Virus record (IMG/VR): IMGVR_UViG_3300036770_000539
Span: 1 to 32,422 of that record
DNA from: a virus
Direction: 5' to 3' (one strand)
Length of the DNA stretch: 32,422 nt
Shown: positions 7,330 to 16,271 of the stretch, in pieces
Layout of the letters: each line of letters opens with the position of its first letter
Position numbering within the stretch: position 1 is the stretch's first letter
Program-made: the position numbers and the translations under genes
Notes under the pieces: model-generated
What the model was told of the DNA's origin: nothing
Seen by the model: only the letters and a program-made list of their open reading frames with translations
Database searches by the model: none

Positions 7330-7836
7330 TTAAATCGAGAGAGCAGTCACAACAGAAGCCTGAACTAAATAAGGTGCTTCAGACTCAATAGCACTCAAAG
7401 TGAAATTGTAGCCGTAGTTATCACCCATTGCAGTTCCTGTTTCAGCAGTCATAGCTGTGATGTCACAACCGTATTCGTTACCAACAAGCCAGTAAATGTC
7501 GTTGTTATCTTGAACAATACAGAATACTCTGTTCTGAGCAAGTAATTTCAACTCGTTACGCTTAGTAGTAGCAAGTTTTCTCAAACGAGCAACTACGTCA
7601 GTTTGGTTAAATACAGTTCCGTTTTCAGTGGAAACGTTAGTAGTGGTAGTCATAGAACCCACACCCTTAGGCATCTCGTAAGTGTATACGCTGCCTGAAG
7701 CGATGGTGGTAGCAGTAACCTCTCCACCGCTAACGGTAAATCCTGTTGATGCAAAGTCAATCAAATGGATAGCTTTAACGCCACCTACTGAATCTTTGCA
7801 ATCTAAAGTAAAACCTGCGGTTAAGTTACAAGCCAT
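7330..7836 (-). CDS. Structural protein after capsid, probable tail tube protein
   Basis: A 168-residue protein starting MACNLTAGFTLDCKDSVGGV. The opening with the 'C-K-D-S-V-G-G-V-K' pattern and the 'FTLSAIESEAPYLV' end are typical of abundant tube-like structural proteins that follow the major capsid gene in Bacteroidota phages. A very strong Shine-Dalgarno (TAAGGAGGT) lies 6 bases before the ATG and a strong terminator follows. Both point to high expression as a major virion component. There is no tail-tube motif that would prove it. Confidence 0.68.
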   Translation of the reverse strand: MACNLTAGFTLDCKDSVGGVKAIHLIDFASTGFTVSGGEVTATTIASGSVYTYEMPKGVGSMTTTTNVSTENGTVFNQTDVVARLRKLATTKRNELKLLAQNRVFCIVQDNNDIYWLVGNEYGCDITAMTAETGTAMGDNYGYNFTLSAIESEAPYLVQASVVTALSI

Positions 7837-7847
7837 TTTCTACCTCC

Positions 7848-8783
7848 TTATGCTAATTTAAACTGAACGATTTGGTCAGGGAATGCAAACTGAACACCAT
7901 ACTTCATAGTAGCACGGAAACGAACTTCGTCTGCGTCAGTTGAGTACCAAAATCTGTATTCTTCTTGTTCGTTTGCAAGGTCAGTACCTATGAATAGGTT
8001 AGACAAACGAGCTAAGAACATTCTGTTAGTGCCATTCAATCCACCTACAGCAATCATTTTCACGTTAGTTGCAGGAATCATGATTTCCATTCCTTCGCTA
8101 TCAGCAGCGTAGTGGAATAAGTTAGATGCTCTTAATGCAGTGCTATACTTTTTGAAAGTATCAATACCTACAAACAAAACCAAGTCAGAAGCGTCAGCGA
8201 TGTCTGCAGGTACTACGTTGTAGATGTTATCAATCAAATCTTCTACGTTTGCGGTAGTGATTGCAGTTGCAGAAGAAGTGTTACCAGCAACAGTAGAAGC
8301 AGAAGCAGCGTCAATCAACTTGATGAAACCGTCAAACTTGTTAGTGTTAGGGTTAGTGTTGGTTGTTGCTGTGTCACCTTGCCACATTGCTACTTCTAAC
8401 AATTTTGCAATGTTGTTTGCTTTGTCTTGTCCGATTTGCTCCTCAAAAGGAACTGAAGTTGGAGAACCTGCAGCGATTTGAGTCTGCATCCACTTTGCTT
8501 CTAAAGTCTTAGGGCACAAAGTCTCTTCAACTTTGATTTTACCTACAGTGATGTTACGCTGAGAGAAAGTAGTGTTACCTGAAGCGGTGTAACCACAACC
8601 ATCAGTTTGAAAGTAAACGTCAGAAGTAAGGATGTTCAAAGCCTCTGCAGACTTTACACCTACTTGAACTTGACCTGCTGCTTGTAAAATAGAAGCAGTT
8701 TTGCTACCAAACAAAGACTTAAGTACTAACTCTGTAGACTGCTCGTTGGTGTAATTTGCTAAGGCTGATACGTTAAATGCCAT
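7848..8783 (-). CDS. Major capsid protein (HK97-like)
   Basis: A 311-residue protein preceded by a scaffold and a protease gene and followed by a tube-like gene. Features that fit an HK97-fold capsid are the helical N-terminus (STELVLKSLFGSKTASILQA), a spine region (FEEQIGQDKANNIAKLLEVAMWQGD), 'LVLFVGIDTFKKYSTAL' and a C-terminal beta region that ends 'RFRATMKYGVQFAFPDQIVQF'. The length is normal for a short MCP without a delta domain. The Ala/Thr-rich composition and the context make the call firm. Confidence 0.9.
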   Translation of the reverse strand: MAFNVSALANYTNEQSTELVLKSLFGSKTASILQAAGQVQVGVKSAEALNILTSDVYFQTDGCGYTASGNTTFSQRNITVGKIKVEETLCPKTLEAKWMQTQIAAGSPTSVPFEEQIGQDKANNIAKLLEVAMWQGDTATTNTNPNTNKFDGFIKLIDAASASTVAGNTSSATAITTANVEDLIDNIYNVVPADIADASDLVLFVGIDTFKKYSTALRASNLFHYAADSEGMEIMIPATNVKMIAVGGLNGTNRMFLARLSNLFIGTDLANEQEEYRFWYSTDADEVRFRATMKYGVQFAFPDQIVQFKLA

Positions 8784-8787
8784 TTTT

Positions 8788-9342
8788 TTATTTATTTTTT
8801 AGGGTTTGTGCAATTTTCATGATGTTAGCAAACTGCTCTTCTTTCTTAGAAAGTTTTGCAGGTGCTTTTTGTGGTTCTTCAGATGGTAAATCTGCTACTT
8901 TTTCAACTAAGTCAACGGTCTTAGAGAAGATGTCTTTCATTGAGTTGAACTCAGCATTCTTAGCCTCAAGTGCTTTCTCTAATTTCTCAACACGAGCAAT
9001 AGCCTCAGCGAATCGATTTGCCAATTCGTTAAAAGATTCAACGGTTGCAAACTCAGTTGCTGCAACTTCTACTTCTACTTCTTGTTCGATTTCTACGATT
9101 TCGGTAACGATACCGCCTTCAGTAGTTACAAGCATACCCCCCTCTACTTGATGTACGGCATCAGGAGCGGGTATTAAGCCTTCGCCAGTTTGTACGAAAA
9201 TTGCAGTACCTACTGCAAGTTCGCCTTCCCATTCAATGATCGTGCCATCTACTAACGTGGCAGTTTCCATCTTCACCTCTTGTTTCTCTTCTGAGAAACC
9301 TAACAAGGTTCTGATTTCTTGGATTACTTCTTTTGAATTCAT
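8788..9342 (-). CDS. Capsid scaffolding protein
   Basis: A 184-residue, strongly acidic protein. Residues ~25-95 are Glu/Val/Thr-rich (EIVEIEQEVEVEVAATE). Residues ~100-150 form a clear coiled coil (FAEAIARVEKLEKALEAKNA). The end is basic and helical (KKEEQFANIMKIAQTLKNK), as in scaffolds that bind the capsid through a basic C-terminal helix. It lies between the prohead protease and the major capsid gene, the classic scaffold position. Confidence 0.82.
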   Translation of the reverse strand: MNSKEVIQEIRTLLGFSEEKQEVKMETATLVDGTIIEWEGELAVGTAIFVQTGEGLIPAPDAVHQVEGGMLVTTEGGIVTEIVEIEQEVEVEVAATEFATVESFNELANRFAEAIARVEKLEKALEAKNAEFNSMKDIFSKTVDLVEKVADLPSEEPQKAPAKLSKKEEQFANIMKIAQTLKNK

Positions 9343-9375
9343 TTTATATATAATTAGTGGTTTGTTTTTTTTGGC

Positions 9376-10275
9376 TCAATTTTTACCGTCCCATTGTTCT
9401 AACACTCTCTTTAATTTCTTCATCATAGCGTTGGCAATCTTATCTTCTACCGTCTCTTCAAAGTCAAAGAATCCTTCTACAGAGAAACCTTTGAACTCAC
9501 CCTCTTTTACTCTCTGCCATATAGATTCATCGTTTACTATGTAAGATAAAAACCAACTTCCGTCAGCTACTTCTTCGTAACCTTTTGGAGGCATTATGCC
9601 ACGCTCTCTGTCAACGATAAATGATTCAAATAGAGAAAGTCCGTTAATGGCTTTGTCGTGATGAATGTTTACTGCGTCGTACTTGTCGCCTCTTGCCCAT
9701 TTCTTAGCAATTTCAAAAATGGTTTCTTTGTCAAATACAACGTAGTATTCACCTCTCATATCGTCGTATCTGTAAATCGGTAAATCTGCAATCATTGCAG
9801 CACCTGAGATAATACGCTTCTCTTCGTTCTGAATCTCAAATCTTGCTTTTCTTGCTTTGCTCAATTCTAACTCTTCAAGTTTGCGTTCGGTCCATCTCAA
9901 CATCTCTTCACCACCCCATAACAAATAAGAGATAGTTCCACAGGCTTTAGTGTCTGATGGGTTATAATATTCTTTAGCCCTTGACAAATAAGAGTAAGTA
10001 CGTTTAATTGTTTCAATAGACAGATTCTCGTTTGCCACTAACTGCCTTGCTCTGTTCTTGCCTACCAAAGTTGCACACTCATTTCCTATAGCCTCGTTTA
10101 GATTGATTCCTCTCTGTGCGTTTTGACTTGCCGCCTTTGGATAGTCATTGAAGAACTCTTGCTTATTGAAATATTGAAAATCTTTTTCTATTGCAGGGTT
10201 AGTCACAAGTGACACGAACTCTACGCCTGTTTCATCTTCAGGATTGATTACTAATTTGTAAACTGGTAAATCCAT
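9376..10275 (-). CDS. Prohead protease-like protein (XkdF type) with inserted domain
   Basis: A 299-residue protein. Its N-terminus (VYKLVINPEDETGVEFVSLV, then TNPAIE) and C-terminal half (IPIYRYDD-like strand, YYVVFDKETIFEIAKKWARG, then FKGFSVEGFF) match the XkdF/phage prohead protease group. Residues ~48-130 form an extra domain, with GINLNEAIGNECATLVGKNR and 'SYLSRAKEYYNPSDTKACGT', which is found fused to such proteases or to head proteins in Bacteroidota phages. It should process the scaffold and prohead proteins encoded just downstream. I could not assign catalytic residues with certainty. Confidence 0.78.
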   Translation of the reverse strand: MDLPVYKLVINPEDETGVEFVSLVTNPAIEKDFQYFNKQEFFNDYPKAASQNAQRGINLNEAIGNECATLVGKNRARQLVANENLSIETIKRTYSYLSRAKEYYNPSDTKACGTISYLLWGGEEMLRWTERKLEELELSKARKARFEIQNEEKRIISGAAMIADLPIYRYDDMRGEYYVVFDKETIFEIAKKWARGDKYDAVNIHHDKAINGLSLFESFIVDRERGIMPPKGYEEVADGSWFLSYIVNDESIWQRVKEGEFKGFSVEGFFDFEETVEDKIANAMMKKLKRVLEQWDGKN

Positions 10276-10313
10276 TCTATTATAATTATTGATTGTTAAT
10301 TTTTGGCTTTGTT

Positions 10314-11963
10314 TTATCCACCTAACACGCTCACATTCTGATTAGTCGCTGCTCTTCGTTGTGTTCTTGTGATGTCACCTTCTAACACAAATACTCTTCT
10401 CTCTTGTGTCAAAATGTCCTGACCTTGTGGAAGTCTTGTAGTTGGTGCATTAAATGTATTTAGATTGCCTCCTGTACTTGGAACTGAACCTGTTGATGGA
10501 GTTGTTGCACCTTGAAACTTTTGATTTCTAATCTGCTGAATTTTAGCAATACCGAAAGCCGCTGCAATACCTGCCTGAACAAATGGATATGCTGGAAAGA
10601 AAGCCGTAATGGGTGAATCTTGTGCGGTTTTAAATGCGTTTATTGTACCTTCAACTGCTGAAATAGTTGCAGATGCCAATGCAAGACCTTTTCTAATTTC
10701 AAATGCTTTTTTCTGACTCTTTTCTGATTCGTTACCAAATGCAAGTTCAAGTTGAGCAATAGCCTCAAAGATATTTACAAAAGTGTTGTAAGTATCCTGA
10801 GCAAATAAGTCGTAGCCCATTTTTAAACGGTCTATACTTGATACTGAATTATCAGTCGCTTGACTTACTATGATAGCATTGGCGTCAACTATTTTTTGTG
10901 TTTGCTGAGATATAGTAAAATCAAGGTTTTGTAATTGCTGACCTTGAACACCTTCTAACTCTTTAGCAGACCTTTCACGTTCTTTCTTTAACCATTCCTC
11001 GTACTCATTGACAACTTTCTTTTCTTCTTGCTTACCTTGAGAAACTGTTTTGGTAGTTGTTTTTATTTCTTGTTTTTTGATTTCTTCTAAACGCTTAGAT
11101 AGTTTTAATTGTTCGTTTAGTAATTGTTCGTTTTCAAGTGCCTGTGCTTTTATTTTTTCGTTACGTCTATCAATTTCAGATTGCCTTACTTGATTACCCA
11201 GAGCCTCAACACCTCTATAATATTCTTCATTGAATTGTTTTTGACGCTTTAATTCATCCTGACCTGCTTTTAGTCTTGCTTGCGTTGTTCTTAGTGTTTC
11301 TTCAACTACTGCTTTTTCACCTTCTAATAAAAGTTTACGTTCATTCCTTAGAGCGGTTAATTGGTCATTATATTTTTTCTGTGCTTCAGTAGCTTGTTCT
11401 GATGCTTCCTTTAATCTAAGGAAATTAGCAACCAACGCACCAACTGCAATAACCGCTGCACCAATACCACTTGATATAAGAGCGTTTCTCATTCCTGTAA
11501 ATGCAGGAATCAAAAAGTTCTTTATGTTAGTAGCAATTCCAATGATCGCACCTTTGAATTCATTAAGGTCTTTTAAGCCTTGTGCTAACACCATAGCACC
11601 TTGAACCTTGATTAGTAACTTTTCAAGTTCTTGACTTTCAGTCCCTACAATAGCCATAGCACCTGCAGCAATCTCAAAACCTGCAGCAAGTCCTTGAACT
11701 GACCTAAATAGTTGGTCTGCACCTCCTCTATTCGCGTCAATGGCTTGGTCTAATTGTTCAAGTTGACCTTTATATTCACCCGCTCTTCTAATTGCCTCTT
11801 TTGTTCGTTCATCGTTTATACCAAATTGCAAGGCTAATTTCTCTGCTTCTCTCTGGGTATTCGCAAACGCATCACCCAAATCTTCATAAACTGTTGCTGC
11901 CTGTTGAACGGTTTGTATGCCGTTAACATCTACGTCTATTTTAACTGCTGTTTCTATTGCCAT
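10314..11963 (-). CDS. Tail tape measure protein (short)
   Basis: A 549-residue protein. The start is typical for tape measures (TAVKIDVDVNGIQTVQQAAT). A hydrophobic central region (IIGIATNIKNFLIPAFTG and onward, about residues 140-195) is followed by a long coiled coil (~195-320, e.g. RTTQARLKAGQDELKRQKQF). A second hydrophobic helical part and a low-complexity end rich in Thr/Gln/Asn complete it. Its length would imply a short tail of about 80 nm. It lies after the two large tail genes and before the protease, whereas tape measures usually come before the distal tail genes. Confidence 0.78.
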   Translation of the reverse strand: MAIETAVKIDVDVNGIQTVQQAATVYEDLGDAFANTQREAEKLALQFGINDERTKEAIRRAGEYKGQLEQLDQAIDANRGGADQLFRSVQGLAAGFEIAAGAMAIVGTESQELEKLLIKVQGAMVLAQGLKDLNEFKGAIIGIATNIKNFLIPAFTGMRNALISSGIGAAVIAVGALVANFLRLKEASEQATEAQKKYNDQLTALRNERKLLLEGEKAVVEETLRTTQARLKAGQDELKRQKQFNEEYYRGVEALGNQVRQSEIDRRNEKIKAQALENEQLLNEQLKLSKRLEEIKKQEIKTTTKTVSQGKQEEKKVVNEYEEWLKKERERSAKELEGVQGQQLQNLDFTISQQTQKIVDANAIIVSQATDNSVSSIDRLKMGYDLFAQDTYNTFVNIFEAIAQLELAFGNESEKSQKKAFEIRKGLALASATISAVEGTINAFKTAQDSPITAFFPAYPFVQAGIAAAFGIAKIQQIRNQKFQGATTPSTGSVPSTGGNLNTFNAPTTRLPQGQDILTQERRVFVLEGDITRTQRRAATNQNVSVLGG

Positions 11964-11964
11964 T

Positions 11965-14721
11965 TTAGTGTCCGTGTGTTATAATCCAATATTGAGTGCC
12001 ATCTGATACTACTTGATCGTAGCCGTTTTTGGCGTTATCTGTGTGCGAGGTTGCGTCATCTATTAAAATAGAGCCATCACCTGCGTTTATAGTAACTGAG
12101 TGATTACTTGCTGTCTTTTTAATTGTGTACATTTTACCGCTATTTGCTGCCGTTGGTGTTGGAAGAGTTACGGTTATTGAACCTGCGTTAGTGTCGCAAA
12201 GTATTAGCCAATCTTCTAAAGTAGCCAAATAAGGACTATCAGCGTCTGTAATGCTCGTAACTTTCCCTCCTGACATCCAACTACCTAAGCATGGATAGTT
12301 TTCTACATAAAGCCTCTCTGTATAAGGTACATTGTACTCGTTGCATCTGATAGCAGTTACATTCTCGTAGTTGTCAGGAATCACTACACGCTCTGAACTT
12401 GTAACTACATTGTGACTACCTCCTATTGCGTTAAGGTTTCCAACTACTACGTTTTCGCCTCCACGACCTGTGTTGTTTCCGACATAAACGCCACGAGTTG
12501 AAGAGCCTGTTGAATTGGTCTTGTTTCCAAATGGAATAACTTCAGCTCCGCCACCAGTGTCAACTACATCAGAGAAGCCTAACTGCTTTTTAGTTCTTGA
12601 AAAAGGTGGGTAGTATTTAGCAAGTAAAAACTCACACTCATATACGTCGTCAACTAAAGGGTTGTAATCGGTAATCTTTTGCAATCTCCAATATTGTCCC
12701 TCAAAGAAATAAAGGTTTGACATCTTCATTGTCTGCCAATCCTTCGTAGTGATTCTGAAATACCCTTTAAATATCTTTGAATCCCTATCTGCAATCTCTG
12801 TGAGCGTCTTGTAGTAATATAAATTTACGAGATTCTGATTTGTATATTCAATTCCTAACTTTGTATCGACATAAACAGGCATTCCGAAGTTTAAATCGAA
12901 ATTCATGTCTTGAGTGTCATCGATATGAAGCGTTAACGGATAGACATTTTTAATATCAGAAATAGTTTTACCGCCTGAGTTATACAAATAGTAGAACGGA
13001 CAAGTAACTGCACCGTAATAGTAAAGTATTCTCAGTTCACCTATTTGACCATCGGGCGTAGTACACATAGAATAGAATCTACGAGTTCCAAAGTCCTCAG
13101 TCATCATAGTAGGTACAAATGTCACCTCTATCTTTTTCTCTTGCTTTACAAAGTCGTTATCTATTCTGTAGGTGCGTTCACCGTAAACCTGAGCCGTCTG
13201 AGTTTTGTAGACTTCATTCTCTTCGTCCTTCCCTTCTTTGTAAGTAAACTTGTATGGATTACCTTGCAAATCTCCGTAAGGCACAATCTCATAAGGTTGT
13301 GAATAATCTAACTTTTGAGAATAGTCAACTGAACCTGAGTAGAAGTCATCTCTTGGAACAATCCTTAAAGTCTTTGAATCCTGAGTAGGCTCAATGTAAA
13401 GATTAAACATCTTGATGAAATTCGTCAAGAGTTCTGTTTGAGTGTAATCACCTACAAAGAACGAAGCAAAATCTACAGGGTTATCATAGAAGAAGCCTGA
13501 TGACGTACTTAAAACGTACCAATATGATTCAGGGTTTACATTAATTTGATACGCTGTTCGTGTTATCAGGTTATTGTCTTGAGCCAAAGAGTCATAGAAC
13601 TTTAATTCTACTTCATCTCCTTGTATTAAAGGAACTATTGCTGAAGATGATTGCTCAAAAACTGCTTGATTTGATTGTATAGTAGTTTTTAATTCAATCT
13701 GATTCTTCATCACCCCATTGACCATAATTGCAAAAATTGTAAATGCTGGTCTATTATTGGTAGCAGTAAAGTTGAAGTTACCGTCTAAGTATATACCAAA
13801 CTCATAATTTGCTGATACAGGAGCAGTATATTTATAGGTAGTAGTATTGTAATTCCCACCGTTGTCAAAGTTACCTCCTGTTGAATCGTTAGATGCAGGA
13901 AATATGTCTCCAACATTTCCATAACCTATTGTATTTAAAGTAGTAGCACCTGTAACCTGAGCACGGAACATTCTTTCCTCAATATCGTTGTCGCTTACTT
14001 TGAATCCGTAGTTGGTGTACGGAATAATTAGGTTCTTGAAACGTGTGCTATTGAAAAATGAATCTCCTGTGTATCTATAGCCTTGATTTTCAAATATCTT
14101 GTCTACTACCGTCTTTGCGTAAAGGCATGGCGTATGGTCAGCAACAGACCACTCTTGAGAGTTATTGCCTTTAGTTTCCCTTTTTGGAAACATTTGTGCA
14201 TACACATATCCTCTACCTTTTTCAAATGTCACTCCTGTTCCGTCAACGATAATCTCTGTATCCCATGAGTTAATGACGTTTGTTCTATTTAAAACGTGGT
14301 TATACTCGCTGAAATCAAGGTCCGATAGTTTAAGGTCCTTAATGTTCGTAAATAGGTCAGCAGTCTCACCGTGAACGGTACACACATACTCAATATCATT
14401 TGTGCCTTTAACAGTTACCTCTGTCAATCTCAGAAAGCCTCTGAGTTGCTCCATGCCGTGAGCAATAATAACGCATTGAGCCTTCTTGTTTACCTTGAAG
14501 TCAGATATCTGCTGAATGTTACCGCCTATGGTTGACTTGCCTACTTCAAAGAAAGCGTTAAAGAACTTGTTATTTACTTTAGTACCGGGAAGAGTAAAAC
14601 TTTTTGACCAATCACTTGTTCTCTTTTCAGGCTCTCTGATATCTGCTATTTGTCGAGTAATTAATATTTGTAAGTCACCGCCTACCTCTAACTGGTAGCC
14701 TTCCGCAATTATTTCTATCAT
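11965..14721 (-). CDS. Large tail/baseplate protein (Tal-like) with C-terminal fibre domain
   Basis: A 918-residue protein, the largest here. The N-terminal ~500 residues begin with a beta region (EGYQLEVGGDLQILITRQIA; 'PEKRTSDWSKSFTLPGTKVN'), a pattern seen in baseplate proteins of Bacteroidota phages. A 'MFNLYIEPTQDSKTLRIVPRD' strand occurs in many Tal-like proteins. Near residue 760 are glycine-rich repeats (NNTGRGGENVVVGNLNAIGG). The last ~85 residues are a small beta domain (ITVTLPTPTAANSGKMYTIK) common at fibre tips. It likely forms the tail tip and contacts the host surface. It overlaps the preceding gene by 4 bases. Confidence 0.75.
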   Translation of the reverse strand: MIEIIAEGYQLEVGGDLQILITRQIADIREPEKRTSDWSKSFTLPGTKVNNKFFNAFFEVGKSTIGGNIQQISDFKVNKKAQCVIIAHGMEQLRGFLRLTEVTVKGTNDIEYVCTVHGETADLFTNIKDLKLSDLDFSEYNHVLNRTNVINSWDTEIIVDGTGVTFEKGRGYVYAQMFPKRETKGNNSQEWSVADHTPCLYAKTVVDKIFENQGYRYTGDSFFNSTRFKNLIIPYTNYGFKVSDNDIEERMFRAQVTGATTLNTIGYGNVGDIFPASNDSTGGNFDNGGNYNTTTYKYTAPVSANYEFGIYLDGNFNFTATNNRPAFTIFAIMVNGVMKNQIELKTTIQSNQAVFEQSSSAIVPLIQGDEVELKFYDSLAQDNNLITRTAYQINVNPESYWYVLSTSSGFFYDNPVDFASFFVGDYTQTELLTNFIKMFNLYIEPTQDSKTLRIVPRDDFYSGSVDYSQKLDYSQPYEIVPYGDLQGNPYKFTYKEGKDEENEVYKTQTAQVYGERTYRIDNDFVKQEKKIEVTFVPTMMTEDFGTRRFYSMCTTPDGQIGELRILYYYGAVTCPFYYLYNSGGKTISDIKNVYPLTLHIDDTQDMNFDLNFGMPVYVDTKLGIEYTNQNLVNLYYYKTLTEIADRDSKIFKGYFRITTKDWQTMKMSNLYFFEGQYWRLQKITDYNPLVDDVYECEFLLAKYYPPFSRTKKQLGFSDVVDTGGGAEVIPFGNKTNSTGSSTRGVYVGNNTGRGGENVVVGNLNAIGGSHNVVTSSERVVIPDNYENVTAIRCNEYNVPYTERLYVENYPCLGSWMSGGKVTSITDADSPYLATLEDWLILCDTNAGSITVTLPTPTAANSGKMYTIKKTASNHSVTINAGDGSILIDDATSHTDNAKNGYDQVVSDGTQYWIITHGH

Positions 14722-15899
14722 CTTCTTTGTGATTTGTCCATTGCACTAACTTCAACTTCTAAATTCAAATTAAACACCTTGTCATTGACGTGGTATTTCC
14801 TTTCGTACTCACTTGTTTTGATATTGACCGCTTTTAGTGTTCCGTCATACATCCAAACGTAAGGACTGCCTATTAACTCTTTTAACCAATCTGCTTCTGC
14901 TTCAGTGATAAAGTCCGAGTTTAGAGTAAATCTAGTAATTTCGTCAATATAGTAATCAGTTTTCCAATGGCTTTCAGCATCGTAAGTGTAAGTAATTGCC
15001 GTATTGTCTAAGGTGTATGGATTTCGATTGTAGGACTTCCTATTGTAGTTGACGCTTTGACGCTTCAGCATATTGAACCTGAATGATTCAACGCCTCCTA
15101 AACGGTTTAAAAAGTATAAATCTACCGTTGAGTACTTACTACATCGGTCATCAATAGTAATTGTGTACGGACTGCCTATTGTAGTTCCTGCGGAATTCTT
15201 AGGAGTGATAGTGTAGGACTTTGTTCCAACAGGTATGCCACCTGGTATGTTTGCCCCAATCGGAAAACGAGTAATGTCCTGAGCCGTGCCAGTGATAGTA
15301 GTAGAACCACTTGGGCTAAAACTAACATCCAAACGATTAAGTACACCAGCGTGGAGAGCATAGAGCCAATCTTTTTGATCAATGTGAATTCTTTTATTTA
15401 GGTTATGCGTCAAGAAGTTTGCATTTGAGCCTGTTGCCATTCTGTAATCCTCTTCAGCGTAGTTCATTAACTCTTCAGGCGTAAGAGCAGCGTTCCAAAC
15501 TTTTCTAACACCCTCATTGGTTACTCCTGTAGATAACACTATCGGAGACGTTGCCCCTGTGCTATACTCGTAGCCAAACTTTGACTGATATGCAAAAACT
15601 GAATTTATACAGCCACTTGCTGCACTATCGTTGTAGTCCCAATCGTAGCTAACGTAGTTTTCAAGAATGCGACCAATGTTAAAAACGCCCTTGTTAGTGC
15701 TACCGTAGTAAATAGGTGCTTTGAGCATTGTAATTGAAAAAGGTAGCCCTCCATTGTAGTCCTGAACGACGCAGTTGAATCTAAAGTTAAACTGAGAATA
15801 TGTACCTGAGGCAGATTCTGAAACGACATAAATATTGTCGTTGTATGCAGGAAGAAAACTTGTGCCTGATGTTGGTTGGTGCTTGAAACTTAAAGCCAT
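14718..15899 (-). CDS. Distal tail / baseplate structural protein
   Basis: A 393-residue, mostly beta protein. It begins SFKHQPTSGTSFLPAYNDNI, with 'YSQFNFRFNCVVQDYNGG' soon after. It contains a CBM/Ig-like stretch (GTKSYTITPKNSAGTTIGSP) and a 'RCSKYSTVDLYFLNRLGGVE' segment. The latter resembles a conserved region in tail proteins of Bacteroidota phages. It comes directly after the tRNA genes and begins the late structural block. It carries the same 18-base start-region motif as the gene at 7244. The exact place in the tail (distal ring or baseplate wedge) is inferred. Confidence 0.68.
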   Translation of the reverse strand: MALSFKHQPTSGTSFLPAYNDNIYVVSESASGTYSQFNFRFNCVVQDYNGGLPFSITMLKAPIYYGSTNKGVFNIGRILENYVSYDWDYNDSAASGCINSVFAYQSKFGYEYSTGATSPIVLSTGVTNEGVRKVWNAALTPEELMNYAEEDYRMATGSNANFLTHNLNKRIHIDQKDWLYALHAGVLNRLDVSFSPSGSTTITGTAQDITRFPIGANIPGGIPVGTKSYTITPKNSAGTTIGSPYTITIDDRCSKYSTVDLYFLNRLGGVESFRFNMLKRQSVNYNRKSYNRNPYTLDNTAITYTYDAESHWKTDYYIDEITRFTLNSDFITEAEADWLKELIGSPYVWMYDGTLKAVNIKTSEYERKYHVNDKVFNLNLEVEVSAMDKSQRR

Positions 15900-15914
15900 C
15901 TATACTTAAATAAT
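15897..15914 (-). promoter_or_regulatory. Shared 18-base start-region motif, copy 2
   Basis: Identical to the motif at 7242-7259 (minus strand ATTATTTAAGTATAGATG, the last three bases being the start codon). It lies between tRNA-Gln and the first structural gene. The sequences before the two copies differ, so the identity is not part of a larger duplication. Confidence 0.5.
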
Positions 15915-15943
15915 TTTCAAGACAAAATGACCCAAATCAATCG

Positions 15944-16014
15944 TTGCCCCGTGAGGACTCGAACCTCAACGCTCTCAGTCAAAGTGAGATGAACTTCCAT
16001 TATTCTACAGGGCA
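15944..16014 (-). tRNA. tRNA-Gln (anticodon TTG)
   Basis: On the minus strand: acceptor TGCCCTG pairs with CGGGGCA (one G-U), then T8-A9, and a short D arm with the usual AATGG in its loop. The anticodon stem TCTCA/TGAGA closes the loop CTTTGAC with anticodon TTG. A 4-base variable loop and T stem TGAGG/CCTCA with loop TTCGAGT follow. The discriminator base is A and no CCA is encoded. The D stem is weak (three clear pairs). The gene begins at the base after a 26-bp repeat shared with the neighbouring tRNA-like gene. Confidence 0.93.
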
Positions 16015-16040
16015 ATGTTGCTCGTCTTTCCGAGCCGTCA
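16015..16040 (-). repeat. 26-bp hairpin leader repeat, copy next to tRNA-Gln
   Basis: These 26 bases are identical to 16272-16297. On the minus strand they contain the hairpin GCTCG-GAAAGA-CGAGC and end CAACAT exactly at the 5' end of the tRNA. The matching position in both copies suggests a processing or recognition element for the tRNA 5' end. Confidence 0.9.
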
Positions 16041-16128
16041 AAGTATTGTTGTTACGAGTGTACTTAAACCTCGTGTTCACTTTCTTTTAAACATATCCGT
16101 TGTGAACAATGGCGTTGATATGTCTTCG

Positions 16129-16271
16129 TAGTCAGGACAGGACTCGAACCTGTAATTATGTTTCAAAGCCCGAGTCCAAAACATAAATATTGTGTTGAGG
16201 TATTGATCTTCATCGGTCATTCTACCAACCCTCTCTACCACACTTGCGTCTACCAATTCCGCCACCTGACT
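16129..16271 (-). tRNA. Expanded tRNA-Leu-like RNA gene (143 nt, no normal anticodon arm)
   Basis: The ends are those of a tRNA of the Leu type: a perfect 7-bp acceptor (AGTCAGG/CCTGACT), a D arm (GCGGAATTGGTAGACGC) and a T arm (ACAGG-TTCGAGT-CCTGT), with discriminator A. Between D and T arms are 92 bases (16154-16245) instead of about 32. I find no 5-bp stem with a 7-base anticodon loop. The insert has its own structure: GTGT/ACAC (16240-16243 with 16192-16195) around a region with internal hairpins, then an 8-bp perfect stem (16156-16163 with 16179-16186) with a 15-base loop. It could be a decayed tRNA-Leu, a tRNA with an atypical small insertion, or a tRNA-like RNA with another role. Confidence 0.7.

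Noticed and set aside
8777-9151. 124-codon plus-strand ORF opposite the scaffold gene
   Set aside because: Ser/Phe-rich complement of a Glu-rich coding region; no plus-strand promoter or ribosome site.
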